The notes under the pieces are model-generated. The model saw nothing but the letters and a program-made list of their open reading frames with translations. It ran no database searches and was not told where the DNA came from. Below, piece after piece: positions 26,171 to 34,543 of a stretch of 64,000 nt of DNA. Source of the DNA: Oryzisolibacter propanilivorax (GTDB lineage Bacteria; Pseudomonadota; Gammaproteobacteria; Burkholderiales; Burkholderiaceae_C); the NCBI RefSeq assembly GCF_900103645.1, contig NZ_FNHP01000012.1, positions 1-64,000 on the forward strand, given 5' to 3'. Made by a program: the position numbers and the translations under genes. Position 1 is the first letter of the stretch. Each line of letters opens with the position of its first letter.

Positions 26171-27333
26171 ACGATCACGCACCCCACTCTCCCGGCCTTC
26201 CCTCCCTCTCCCTCTGGGAGACGGCCGGGGTGAGGGCAGGCCTCGTCGCGGGCGGCAATGGCGGATCGGGTGGCGCAGGCCCTCACCCCGACCCTCTCCC
26301 GCCAGCGGGAGAGGGCGCAAAACCGCTGGTGCAGGCGCACGACCTGGCGATGGCCTTCGACGTGTCGGCGCCCTGGCTGAACCGGGTGCTCGAGCGCAAG
26401 CCGCGCACCCTGCTGCATGCGGTGGACGGCGTGAGCTTCGACATCGAGCGCGGCACCACGCTGGCGCTGGTGGGCGAATCGGGCTGCGGCAAGAGCACCG
26501 TGGCGCGGCTGCTGGTCGGGCTGTACGCGCCCACGCGCGGCAGCTTCGCCTTCGACGGCCAAGACGCGCACGCGGCCTTCAAGGGGCGCGACGCCAAGGC
26601 CATGCGCCGGCGCATCCAGATGATCTTCCAGGACCCCTACGCCAGCCTGAACCCGCGCTGGAAGGTCGAGGACATCATCGCCGAGCCGCTGCGCGAGCAC
26701 GGCATCCTGAGCGACAAGGCACAGCTCAGCGCCCGCGTGGGCGAGCTGCTCACGCGCGTCGGCCTGTCGCCGCAGGACATGGCCAAGTTCCCGCACCAGT
26801 TCTCCGGCGGGCAGCGCCAGCGCATCTCGATTGCCCGGGCGCTGGCCACCGAGCCGGAGTTCCTGGTCTGCGACGAGCCGACCAGCGCGCTGGACGTGTC
26901 GGTGCAGGCGCAGGTGCTGAACATCATGAAGGACCTGCAGCGCCAGCAGGGCCTGACCTATCTGTTCATCAGCCACAACCTGGCGGTGGTGCGCCACGTC
27001 AGCGACCGGGTCGGCGTGATGTACCTGGGCCGGCTGGTCGAACTGGCCGACAAGGTGCAGCTGTTCGCCGCGCCGCGCCACCCCTACACGCGCATGCTGC
27101 TGGACGCCATCCCGAAGATGCACGACACCGGTCGGGCGCGCACGCCGGTGCAGGGCGAGGTGCCCAACCCGCTCAACCCGCCCAGCGGCTGCGCCTTCAA
27201 CCCGCGCTGCCCCTGGGCCAACGAGCGCTGCCGCGCCGAGCGCCCGCAACTGCTGGACGACGGCCACGGCACGCGCGTGGCCTGCCATGCAGTGCAGGAA
27301 GGGCGGATCGACATCCCGGCCGTGCCGGTTTGA
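26167..27333 (+). CDS. ABC transporter ATP-binding protein, DppF type, with repeat-encoded N-terminal insert
   Basis: A 388-residue ATPase. Walker A is GESGCGKS, the signature is FSGGQRQRISIARAL, Walker B LVCDEPTSALD, and the C-terminal cysteine motif is CAFNPRCPWANERC. The start overlaps the previous stop as ATGA. Residues about 6-51 (through PSLSLWETAGVRAG and GPHPDPLPPAGEGA) are a translated intergenic palindromic repeat placed between the first codons and the normal N-terminal strand KPLVQAHDLAMAF. Reading frame is preserved, so the insert is probably tolerated, but it makes the protein some 45 residues longer than expected. Confidence 0.92.
   Translation: MNDHAPHSPGLPSLSLWETAGVRAGLVAGGNGGSGGAGPHPDPLPPAGEGAKPLVQAHDLAMAFDVSAPWLNRVLERKPRTLLHAVDGVSFDIERGTTLALVGESGCGKSTVARLLVGLYAPTRGSFAFDGQDAHAAFKGRDAKAMRRRIQMIFQDPYASLNPRWKVEDIIAEPLREHGILSDKAQLSARVGELLTRVGLSPQDMAKFPHQFSGGQRQRISIARALATEPEFLVCDEPTSALDVSVQAQVLNIMKDLQRQQGLTYLFISHNLAVVRHVSDRVGVMYLGRLVELADKVQLFAAPRHPYTRMLLDAIPKMHDTGRARTPVQGEVPNPLNPPSGCAFNPRCPWANERCRAERPQLLDDGHGTRVACHAVQEGRIDIPAVPV
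26181..26322 (+). repeat. CCCTCTCCC-type palindromic repeat inside an ATPase gene
   Basis: Outer inverted parts CCCTCCCTCTCCCTCTGGGAG and CCCTCTCCCGCCAGCGGGAG flank a spacer with GGGTGAGGGCAGGC and GGCCCTCACCCCGACC. The spacer itself can pair (GGGTGAGGGC with GCCCTCACCC-like sequence). This is a widely dispersed bacterial intergenic type; here it is wholly coding. Length is divisible in frame. Confidence 0.75.
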
Positions 27334-27376
27334 GCAAAAAATGGCCTCGGCCCTGGTCAGGCAAAGAGAGTTTGCT

Positions 27377-29353
27377 ATGCAATCAGGAGCTCTGACGGGA
27401 CTGGCGCACCGGCCGCGCGGGCTTTTCTGCCTCTCCCGCTGGCGCGAGAGGGCCAGGGCGAGGGTGCAGGCCCTGGCGCTGGCCCTGCTGCTGTCCGGCT
27501 GTGGCGGCTCGCACCCCGTGCAGACGCCGGCCGCCGGCCCAAGCGCCTACCAGCTCACCATCCTGCACTTGAACGACCACCACTCGCACCTGCAGCCGCG
27601 CAGCGCCACGCTGCAGCTGGACGACAGCAGCGGACGGCGCGTGCCGGTGGCGGTGCAGGTCGGCGGCTTCGCGCGCGTGGTCGGCGCGCTCGACGCACTG
27701 GCCGCCGGCAAGCCCAACGTGCTCAGGCTGCACGCCGGCGACGCGCTCACCGGCACGCTGTACTTCGACCGTGCCGGCGCGCCCGGAGCGGCCGACGCAG
27801 CGCTGATGGACGTGGCCTGCTTCGACGCTTTCGCCGTGGGCAACCACGAGTTCGACAAGGGCGACACCGTGCTCAGGGGCTTCCTGGACCAGTTGGCCAC
27901 GGGACGCTGCCCGACTCCGATCCTGAGCGCCAACGTGCGCTTCGGCGCTTCCTCGGCACTGCACCCCAGCCGTGCGCCGGGCCTGGTGCAGCCCTCGGTG
28001 GTGCTGCGCCGCGGCGGGCAGGACATCGGCATTGTCGGCCTGACCGTGGCCTACAAGACCCGGGTGTCGTCCTCGCCCGACCCGGACACGCAGTTTGAGG
28101 ACGAGGCCGAGGCCGCGCAGCGCGAGATCGACCGGCTCACCGCGCGCGGCATCGACAAGATCGTCGTGCTCAGCCACATCGGCCACGCGGCCGAGCGGCG
28201 CTTGGCCGAGCGCCTGCGCGGCGTGGACGTGATCGTCGGCGGCGACTCGCACACCCTGCTGGGTCCGCCGGGGCTGGCGCGGGCCGGCATCGGCACGCCG
28301 GTGGCCGACTATCCAGTGCGCACGCGCAACGCCGATGGTCAGCCGGTGTGTCTGGTGCAGGCCGGCGAATACGCCCAGGTGCTGGGCGAACTGCGCGTGG
28401 ACTTCGACGCGCGCGGCCAGGTGCTGGAGTGCAGCGGCACGCCGCATGTGCTGGTCGGCGACGACATGCAGGTGGACGGCCAGCCGCCCGCGCCGGCGCT
28501 GCGGCAGTCGCTGGAGGCCAGCCGCACGGCGCTGGGCTTCCTGCGCGTCACCGAACCGTCCGCCGCCGCCCTGGCGGCGCTGGCGCCGTTCGAGGCGCGC
28601 GTGGCCGCGTTCGCCCGCACCCCGGTGGCGCACGCGCCCGAGGAGCTGTGTGCGCGCCGCGTGCCTGGCGGGCCGGGCAGCCGCGACCACGGCCGCTCCA
28701 GCGCCGCGTGCAACGCCGAGGGCCGGGTGGACCGGCACGGCGGCGACATCCAGCAACTGGTGGCCCAGGCTTACCTGGACATGGCGCGCCTGCGCTACGG
28801 CGGCGCCGACTTGGCCATGCAGCACGGCGGCGGCGTGCGCACCCCGCTGCTGGGCACGGTGACGGGCGAGCAGCTCATCGGCGTGCTGCCGTTCGGCAAC
28901 ACGCTGTGGCGCCTGCAGGTCAGCGGCGCCGAGCTGCGCGGCATGCTGGAGGACGGCATCGAGGCCGTGTGGGGCCCGCGCGGCTCCACCGGGCCGTACC
29001 CCTACGTCGCCGGACTGCGTTTCACCGTGGACGTGACGCGCCCGCGCGGCGAGCGCATTGCGCAGCTGCAGTTCCATGACGTGGCCAGGGACGTCTGGGT
29101 TCCGCTGGAGCCGCCGCGCACATACCGCCTGTTCGTGCCTGAGTACACCGCGCGCGGCGGCGACCGGCACCTGACCCTGGCCGGCGTGCCGCCCGAGCGC
29201 CGGCTGGACATCGGCGTGCTGGACGCCGATCTGCTGCTGGACTGGATCGAGCGCCAGCCGCGCGATACTGCCACCGGCCTGCCGCTGCTGCGCCGCCTGG
29301 ACGAGGGGCGCTACAGCACCTGGCATTTCACCGATGAAAGGACTTCCCGATGA
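27377..29353 (+). CDS. Bifunctional metallophosphatase / 5'-nucleotidase, lipoprotein
   Basis: A 658-residue UshA/NadN-type enzyme. The lipobox LLLSGC places it as a lipoprotein (Cys42). The metallophosphoesterase domain shows ILHLNDHHSHL, LHAGDALTGTLYF, GNHEFDKG, LSHIGHAAE and GGDSHTLL; the 5'-nucleotidase C-terminal domain shows AMQHGGGVRTPL and VLPFGNTLWRLQVSG. It would hydrolyse extracellular nucleotides or NAD. The leader (FCLSRWRERARARV) is a translated palindromic-repeat fragment, and the ATG at 27377 lies in an AGCTATCAAA-like repeat; an ATG at 27341 is an alternative. It is 43 bases downstream of the ABC operon. Confidence 0.88.
   Translation: MQSGALTGLAHRPRGLFCLSRWRERARARVQALALALLLSGCGGSHPVQTPAAGPSAYQLTILHLNDHHSHLQPRSATLQLDDSSGRRVPVAVQVGGFARVVGALDALAAGKPNVLRLHAGDALTGTLYFDRAGAPGAADAALMDVACFDAFAVGNHEFDKGDTVLRGFLDQLATGRCPTPILSANVRFGASSALHPSRAPGLVQPSVVLRRGGQDIGIVGLTVAYKTRVSSSPDPDTQFEDEAEAAQREIDRLTARGIDKIVVLSHIGHAAERRLAERLRGVDVIVGGDSHTLLGPPGLARAGIGTPVADYPVRTRNADGQPVCLVQAGEYAQVLGELRVDFDARGQVLECSGTPHVLVGDDMQVDGQPPAPALRQSLEASRTALGFLRVTEPSAAALAALAPFEARVAAFARTPVAHAPEELCARRVPGGPGSRDHGRSSAACNAEGRVDRHGGDIQQLVAQAYLDMARLRYGGADLAMQHGGGVRTPLLGTVTGEQLIGVLPFGNTLWRLQVSGAELRGMLEDGIEAVWGPRGSTGPYPYVAGLRFTVDVTRPRGERIAQLQFHDVARDVWVPLEPPRTYRLFVPEYTARGGDRHLTLAGVPPERRLDIGVLDADLLLDWIERQPRDTATGLPLLRRLDEGRYSTWHFTDERTSR
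27425..27475 (+). repeat. Half copy of the CCCTCTCCC-type palindromic repeat in the lipoprotein leader
   Basis: GCCTCTCCCGCTGGCGCGAG followed by AGGGCCAGGGCGAGGGTGCAGG is the end of the same repeat family seen at 26181-26322, in the opposite orientation of its spacer. It encodes residues about 18-31 of the 5'-nucleotidase precursor, supplying its positively charged n-region. Confidence 0.65.
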
Positions 29354-29850
29354 GCCAACACGGTTTCACCCTGACCAGCCCCGACATCGTCGCGGGCGCC
29401 AGCATCGACGCGCGCTTCGAGTTCGACGACTTCGGCTGCGGTGGCGAGAACCGCTCTCCCGTCCTGCGCTGGAGCGGCGCGCCCGAGGGCACGAAGAGCT
29501 TCGCCGTCACCTGCTACGACCCGGACGCGCCCACCGGCTCGGGCTTCTGGCACTGGTACGTGATCGACCTGCCGCCCGGCACCGCCGAACTGGCCGCCGA
29601 CGCCGGCGCCCGCGGCGGCGCCAACCTGCCCCAGGGCGCGCGCCACATCCGCAACGACTACGGCCAGTACGCCTGGGGCGGCATGTGCCCGCCGCCGGGT
29701 GACAAGCCGCACCGCTACGTCTTCACCGTGCATGCGCTATCCGTACCGCGCATCGACGTGCCCGACGATGCGCCAGCGGCGCTGGCCGGCTTCAACGTCA
29801 ACGCGCACACGCTGACCAAGGCCAGCTTCACTGCGACCTACGGCCGTTGA
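29350..29850 (+). CDS. YbhB/YbcL family Raf kinase inhibitor-like (PEBP) protein
   Basis: A 166-residue phosphatidylethanolamine-binding-protein homologue. The ligand-pocket motifs are VTCYDPDAPTGSGFWHWYV and PPPGDKPHRYVFTVHAL, and the N-terminus begins SFTLTSPDI-like as in YbhB. No signal peptide is seen. The start overlaps the 5'-nucleotidase stop as ATGA, so it is probably co-translated. Biochemical role in bacteria is not established. Confidence 0.92.
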   Translation: MSQHGFTLTSPDIVAGASIDARFEFDDFGCGGENRSPVLRWSGAPEGTKSFAVTCYDPDAPTGSGFWHWYVIDLPPGTAELAADAGARGGANLPQGARHIRNDYGQYAWGGMCPPPGDKPHRYVFTVHALSVPRIDVPDDAPAALAGFNVNAHTLTKASFTATYGR

Positions 29851-29950
29851 TATGAAAAAGTGAGCTGTCCGCGCAGGCTGTGTCTGAGTTTTCGCATGAA
29901 AATGCGCTGAAAACCAGTGCTGACAAGCGTAAGCAGATCTCTATTTGATA
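29851..29950. repeat. AGCTATCAAA-type small repeat between the PEBP and tetR genes
   Basis: Contains TATGAAAAAGTGAGCTGTCC and CTCTATTTGATAGCGCC. The minus-strand GCTATCAAATAG forms the last codons (AIK) and the TAG stop of the tetR gene. Confidence 0.6.
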
Positions 29951-30567
29951 GCGCCGTCCCCACGGCGCTTCGGCCGCGGCGCCGTGAGGTGCGCGCGTAC
30001 CGTCGCCAATATCTCGTCCGACAGCGCAGCGTCCGCCGGTGCGGTTGCACGCGCCAGCACCAGCGCGCCCACCAGCGTGGCCAGCGTGACCACCGCATCG
30101 GTTCGCTGCGCCGCGCTCGGCTCTTGGCCCGGCGCCAGGCCGTGCGCCAGGGTGGCAAAACGGCTGATGTTGCCCTTCACGCCCTGTGTGAAGGCCTCTG
30201 CCACGGCGCCGCCTGCGCGCCCCACATCCACCGCCAGCGCAGCCACCGGGCAGCCTTCCCCCGGCTGGTCGCGGTGTGCGGCAGACAGATAGGCCTGCAC
30301 GAACGCCGGCCGCGCGTGGTCTGGCGAGGCATGCTGCAGCGCGTCCTGCAGCACGGCCTTGGGCAGCTCGAACGCGCGTGCGCAGGCCTCACGCACCAGC
30401 GCATCCTTGGACTCGAAATGCCGATACAGCCCGCCGTGCGTCAACCCCGCGCCGCGCGTCACCTCGGCCACGCCCACGCCAGCCAGCCCGTGCTCACGGT
30501 ACAGCCGGGCGGCGGCCTCCAGGATGTCCTGCCGGTTCTGCGCGGTCTGCGCCTTGGACACTTTCAT
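29941..30567 (-). CDS. TetR/AcrR family transcriptional regulator
   Basis: A 208-residue repressor. The N-terminal HTH runs from about residue 12 (ILEAAARLYREHGLAGVGV) to the recognition helix GLTHGGLYRHFESK. The C-terminal domain begins AFVQAYLSAAHRD and contains GCPVAALAVDVGRAGG, as in TetR members near acyl or quinone metabolism genes. It is divergent from a KAS II gene with a perfect palindrome between the two, suggesting it represses itself and its neighbour. Its last codons and stop derive from a small repeat. Confidence 0.92.
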   Translation of the reverse strand: MKVSKAQTAQNRQDILEAAARLYREHGLAGVGVAEVTRGAGLTHGGLYRHFESKDALVREACARAFELPKAVLQDALQHASPDHARPAFVQAYLSAAHRDQPGEGCPVAALAVDVGRAGGAVAEAFTQGVKGNISRFATLAHGLAPGQEPSAAQRTDAVVTLATLVGALVLARATAPADAALSDEILATVRAHLTAPRPKRRGDGAIK

Positions 30568-30605
30568 GCAGCGACTCCATTGATTGCTTCCATCATCAAA
30601 ACCTA

Positions 30606-30631
30606 TTTATGATGATGTGCGTCATCATAAA
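30606..30631. promoter_or_regulatory. Perfect palindromic operator between tetR and KAS II gene
   Basis: TTTATGATGA-TGTGCG-TCATCATAAA: 10-bp perfect arms and a 6-base spacer. It lies 39 bases before the tetR start and 25 bases before the KAS start, in an AT-rich patch. Symmetry, size and location are as expected for a TetR-family operator controlling both genes. Confidence 0.75.
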
Positions 30632-30655
30632 CGCCGGAAGCGGCAGGGATTCGCC

Positions 30656-31951
30656 ATGGACAACAGCACGAGCGCAGGCGCCAGCCGCCGCGTGGTCATC
30701 ACCGGCATGGGACTGGTTTCGCCGCTGGGGCGCGGCGTGGAGCGCTGCTGGCAGCGGCTGCGCGCCGGCGCCTCGGGCCTGGTGCGGCTGCCGCCGGAGC
30801 TGGCGCCCGACGTGCCGGGCCAGGTCGCCGGCCTGGTCCCCAGCCTGGCGCAGGACGCCGAGGGCGGCTGGGACGAGGGCGCCGTGGCGCCGCCCAAGGA
30901 GCTGCGCAAGATGGACCGCTTCATCCCTCTGGCGCTGGACGCGGCCGCGCAGGCACTGGCCCAGGCCGGCTGGCCGCCCGCGGACGAGCGCGCAAGAGAG
31001 CGCACGGCCTGCGTCATCGGCTCAGGCATCGGCGGCTTCGGCGCCATCGTCCAGGCCGTGCGCACCACCGACAGCCGGGGCGCAGGGCGCCTGTCGCCCT
31101 TCACCGTGCCGTCGTTCCTGGCCAACCTGGCGGCCGGGCACGTGTCGATCCGCCATGGCCTGAAAGGGCCGCTGGGCGCGCCCGTCACGGCCTGCGCGGC
31201 CAGCGTGCAGGCGCTGGGCGATGGGCTGCGGCTGATCCGCTCGGGCGAGGCCGACGTGGCCCTGTGCGGCGGCACCGAGGCGGCCATCGACCGCGTGAGC
31301 CTGGGCGCCTTCGCCGCGGCCAAGGCGCTGTCCACCGGCTACAACGACCGCCCGCGCGAGGCCTCGCGCCCGTTCGACGCCGGCCGCGACGGTTTCGTGA
31401 TGGGCGAGGGCGCGGGCGCGCTGGTGCTCGAATCGCTGCAGCACGCCCTGGCGCGCGGCGCCGTGCCGCTGGCCGAGGTGGCGGGCTACGGCACCTCGGC
31501 CGATGCCTTTCACATCACCGCCGGCCCCGAGGACGGCGACGGCGCGCGCCGCAGCATGGCACAGGCGCTGGCCATGGCGGGCGTGCAGCCGCACGAGGTG
31601 CAGTACCTGAACGCGCACGCCACCTCCACACCCGTGGGCGACCGGGGCGAGTTGGCCGCCATCCGCCGCCTGTTCGGCACGGGCGGCGCCCTGGCCGTCA
31701 GCTCCACCAAGTCCGCCACCGGCCACCTGCTGGGCGCGGCCGGCGCCGTGGCCGCCATCTTCACGGTGTTGGCGCTGCGCGACCAAATAGCGCCGGCCAC
31801 GCTCAATCTGCTCGACCCCGACCCGCTGGCGGACGGCCTGGACTTGGTGGCCGGCAGCGCGCGGCCCATGGCCATCGAACACGCACTGGTCAACGGCTTT
31901 GGCTTTGGCGGCGTGAACGCGTCGCTGCTGCTGCGGCGCTGGCAGGGGTAG
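30656..31951 (+). CDS. fabF: Beta-ketoacyl-ACP synthase II (stand-alone FabF homologue)
   Basis: A 431-residue condensing enzyme. The catalytic triad is Cys180 (PVTACAASVQ), His321 (NAHATSTPVGD) and His357 (KSATGHLLGAAG), the elongating KAS type that joins acyl groups to malonyl-ACP. It lies outside a fab cluster and has no acyl carrier protein next to it, so it is probably a secondary FabF rather than the housekeeping one. Control by the divergent TetR regulator is suggested by the palindrome directly upstream. It converges with hexR, 16 bases away. Confidence 0.9.
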   Translation: MDNSTSAGASRRVVITGMGLVSPLGRGVERCWQRLRAGASGLVRLPPELAPDVPGQVAGLVPSLAQDAEGGWDEGAVAPPKELRKMDRFIPLALDAAAQALAQAGWPPADERARERTACVIGSGIGGFGAIVQAVRTTDSRGAGRLSPFTVPSFLANLAAGHVSIRHGLKGPLGAPVTACAASVQALGDGLRLIRSGEADVALCGGTEAAIDRVSLGAFAAAKALSTGYNDRPREASRPFDAGRDGFVMGEGAGALVLESLQHALARGAVPLAEVAGYGTSADAFHITAGPEDGDGARRSMAQALAMAGVQPHEVQYLNAHATSTPVGDRGELAAIRRLFGTGGALAVSSTKSATGHLLGAAGAVAAIFTVLALRDQIAPATLNLLDPDPLADGLDLVAGSARPMAIEHALVNGFGFGGVNASLLLRRWQG

Positions 31952-31967
31952 GCGCGGGCTGTGCCGC

Positions 31968-32813
31968 TCAGGTATAGCGCTTGGCGCGCAGGTTGTTCTT
32001 CATCTGCTGCAGCACCGGCTGCAAGGGCTCGCCGATGGACAGCGCCACGCGCGTGGCCAGCACGTCGATGATGAGCAGGTGCAGCAGGCGCGAGACCATC
32101 GGGCTGTAGCGGTCGTAGCCCTCGGGGTGGTCGGCGGCCAGGTGGATCTGGCAGCTGTGCGCCAGGGGCGAGCCGCTGGCGGTGATGGCGATGGTGGTGG
32201 CGCCGCGCTTGCGCGCGATGTCGGCCGCGTCCATCAGGTCGCGCGTGCGGCCCGAATTGCTGATGATCACCGCGCAGTCGCCGGCCGCCAGCAGCGTCGC
32301 GCTCATCACCTGCATGTGCCCGTCGCTGGTGGACAGGCTGGTGATGCCCAAGCGAAAGAACTTGTGCTGCGCGTCCTGCGCCACGATGCCGGAGTTGCCC
32401 GCGCCGTAGAACTCGATGCGCCGGCCGGTCTGCCAGGTCGCGGCGATGGCCTCGGCGGCGCGGTCCAGCGCCTGCACGCTGGCGGCGTTGCGGTACTGCA
32501 AAAAGGCCGCCACGGCGTTGTCCACCACCTTGACCAGCACCTCGGGCGTGCCGTCGTCGGCATCCACGCTGCGGTGGATGAAAGGCACGCCCTCGCTGAC
32601 GCTGCCGGCCAGCTTGAGCTTGAAGTCGGCCAACCCGTCGTAGCCCATGCTGCGGCAAAAGCGCACCACCGTGGGCTTGCTGACCTGGGCGCGCGCCGCC
32701 AGTTCGCGCACCGGCAGGCGGGCAAAGGCGCGCGGGTCCTCCAGCACCAGCCGCGCCACGCGCTGCTCGGCCGGGGCCAGGGAGGGGAGGGAGGCGGTGA
32801 TGCGTTCCAGCAC
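31968..32813 (-). CDS. hexR: MurR/RpiR family regulator, probable HexR
   Basis: A 281-residue regulator with an N-terminal RpiR-type HTH (ARAQVSKPTVVRFCRSMGYDG) and a C-terminal SIS sugar-phosphate domain (RIEFYGAGNSGIVAQDAQHKF; VIISNSGRTRDLMDAA). The GTG at 32813 is chosen because GGAGG lies six bases upstream on the minus strand. Adjacent zwf, tal and pgi point to HexR, the KDPG-responsive regulator of central sugar metabolism. I did not find a clear HexR palindrome in the zwf-tal gap. Confidence 0.88.
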   Translation of the reverse strand: MLERITASLPSLAPAEQRVARLVLEDPRAFARLPVRELAARAQVSKPTVVRFCRSMGYDGLADFKLKLAGSVSEGVPFIHRSVDADDGTPEVLVKVVDNAVAAFLQYRNAASVQALDRAAEAIAATWQTGRRIEFYGAGNSGIVAQDAQHKFFRLGITSLSTSDGHMQVMSATLLAAGDCAVIISNSGRTRDLMDAADIARKRGATTIAITASGSPLAHSCQIHLAADHPEGYDRYSPMVSRLLHLLIIDVLATRVALSIGEPLQPVLQQMKNNLRAKRYT

Positions 32814-32837
32814 GTTATGCCTCCATCGCCAGCCACC

Positions 32838-32910
32838 TGTGACACTGGCGCTCACCAGGCCAGGGCCACCGCGCAAGGGCTGCCCCGCCGCGCTGCGCCT
32901 CAGAGGGGTG
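32838..32910 (-). repeat. Degenerate CCCCCTGAG-type repeat between hexR and zwf
   Basis: On the minus strand it reads CACCCCTCTGAGGCGCAGCG, GGCGGGGCAGCCCTTGCGCG, GTGGCCCTGGCCTGG. It shares the opening CCTCTGAGGCGC and closing GGCCTGG with the better copies but diverges in the middle. Confidence 0.45.
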
Positions 32911-32912
32911 TT

Positions 32913-34409
32913 TCAACATTCCTCTACCCAGGTATTGCCGTCGCGCGCCACCAGCGCGCTGGCCGCGCCCGGGCCCCAGGTGCCGGCGGCATACGGGCGC
33001 GGGCCCTCGCCGCGCGCGTTCTGCTCGTCCCAGGCCTGCATGATGGGCTCGACCCATTGCCAGGCGGCCTCCTGCTCGTCGGCGCGCACGAACAGGTTCA
33101 GCCGCCCGGCGATCACGTCCAGCAACAGTCGCTCGTAGGCGCCCACGCGCTCGGCGCCGAAGCGCTGCTCGAAGTCCAGGTCCAGCTGCACCGGCGTCAG
33201 CGCCGGGGCGGCACCGGCGGCGGCGTGCGCCGCCTGGGCGCTGCTGCTGCGCGTTTCGCTGGCCGAGGCGAACAGGTGCAGCGTCAGGCCGTCGCGCGGC
33301 TGCAGGTGGATGTCCAGGCGGTTGGTGCCGCACAGCGGCGTGCGGTAGATGGCATGCGGCGCCGCGCGCAGGTGGATGGCGATGTGCGCCTCGTGCGCCG
33401 CCAGCCGCTTGCCGGTGCGGATGTAGAACGGCACGCCGGCCCAGCGCCAGTTGGCGATGCTGGCGCGCAGCGCGACAAAGGTCTCGGTGCGGCTGTCCGG
33501 TGCCACGCCGTCCTCGTCGCGGTAGCCGCGCACGCGCTGGCCGGCCAGCATGCCGGCGGCGTACTGGCCGCGCACCACGTCCTGCGCCAGCGTGGCCTGG
33601 GTCCAGGGCACGAGCGAGCGCAGCACCTTCAGCTTCTCGTCGCGGATGGCGTCGGCATGCGCGTTGATCGGCGGCTCCATGGCGATGGCGCACAGCAGCT
33701 GCAGCGCGTGGTTCTGCACCATGTCGCGCAGCGCGCCGGTCTGGTCGTAGAAGGCGCCGCGGCCCTCCACGCCCAGCTGCTCGGCGATGGTGATCTCGAT
33801 GCTGGCGATGGTCTCGCGCCGCCACAGCGGCTCGAACAGCGCGTTGCCGAAGCGCAGCGCCAGCAGGTTCTGCACCGACGGCTTGCCCAGGTAGTGGTCG
33901 ATGCGGAACACCTGGCGCTCGCTGAACACGCCGCGCACGGCGGCGTTGATGGCGCGGTTCGACTCCAGGTCGTGGCCCAGGGGCTTTTCCAGCACCACGC
34001 GGGTGTTGGGCGTCGCCAGGCCGGCGGCGCCCAGCTGCTCGCAGGCCACGGTGAACAGCTGGGGCGCGGTGGCCAGGTACATCACCACCACGTCGGCGTT
34101 GCGCTCGGCCAGGCGGCCCTTCAGCTGCGCGTAGTCCTCGGGGCGGGTCAGGTCCATGCGCTGGTAGTGCAGCAGCTGCGCGAAGCGCTCGAACTCCTCG
34201 GCGCTGGGGCGCTTGTCGCTGTCCACGGCGGCCAGGCGCTCGCCGATCAGCGCGCGCCAGGCCGCGTCGGACAGCTCGTCGCGCGCCACGCCGATGATGC
34301 GGCCCTGCGGCGGCAGCGTGCCGTGGCGGTGCGCCTGCAGCAGCGCGGGCAGCAGCTTGCGCCAGGCCAGGTCGCCGGTGCCGCCGAAAATCACGAGGTC
34401 GAAACTCAT
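32913..34409 (-). CDS. zwf: Glucose-6-phosphate 1-dehydrogenase
   Basis: About 498 residues. The NAD(P) fingerprint is [12 protein letters not shown] at the N-terminus, and the substrate-binding motif RIDHYLGK is intact, as are EKPLGHDL and the C-terminal Y-R-T-P-L region. The enzyme feeds the Entner-Doudoroff and pentose phosphate routes. ATGs at 34433 and 34418 are upstream alternatives; 34409 gives the usual [10 protein letters not shown] start. It lies between hexR (same strand, downstream) and the divergent tal-pgi operon. Confidence 0.95.
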   Translation of the reverse strand: MSFDLVIFGGTGDLAWRKLLPALLQAHRHGTLPPQGRIIGVARDELSDAAWRALIGERLAAVDSDKRPSAEEFERFAQLLHYQRMDLTRPEDYAQLKGRLAERNADVVVMYLATAPQLFTVACEQLGAAGLATPNTRVVLEKPLGHDLESNRAINAAVRGVFSERQVFRIDHYLGKPSVQNLLALRFGNALFEPLWRRETIASIEITIAEQLGVEGRGAFYDQTGALRDMVQNHALQLLCAIAMEPPINAHADAIRDEKLKVLRSLVPWTQATLAQDVVRGQYAAGMLAGQRVRGYRDEDGVAPDSRTETFVALRASIANWRWAGVPFYIRTGKRLAAHEAHIAIHLRAAPHAIYRTPLCGTNRLDIHLQPRDGLTLHLFASASETRSSSAQAAHAAAGAAPALTPVQLDLDFEQRFGAERVGAYERLLLDVIAGRLNLFVRADEQEAAWQWVEPIMQAWDEQNARGEGPRPYAAGTWGPGAASALVARDGNTWVEEC

Positions 34410-34543
34410 GCCAGCCATGTTATCGAGTTTCATACGCGCTACCGGCCGACATCGGCGTGTCCGGCGGGCGCATACACTGCTGGCGCCGTTTCGAACGGGC
34501 CGCTTCTACGGCCCAGGCCCCTTTTGTCGAACGAGGTATCGCC

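Noticed and set aside
34410..34543. HexR operator in the zwf-tal intergenic region
   Set aside because: I looked for the TGTA-type HexR palindrome and saw no convincing match, so control by HexR is left as an inference from gene neighbourhood.
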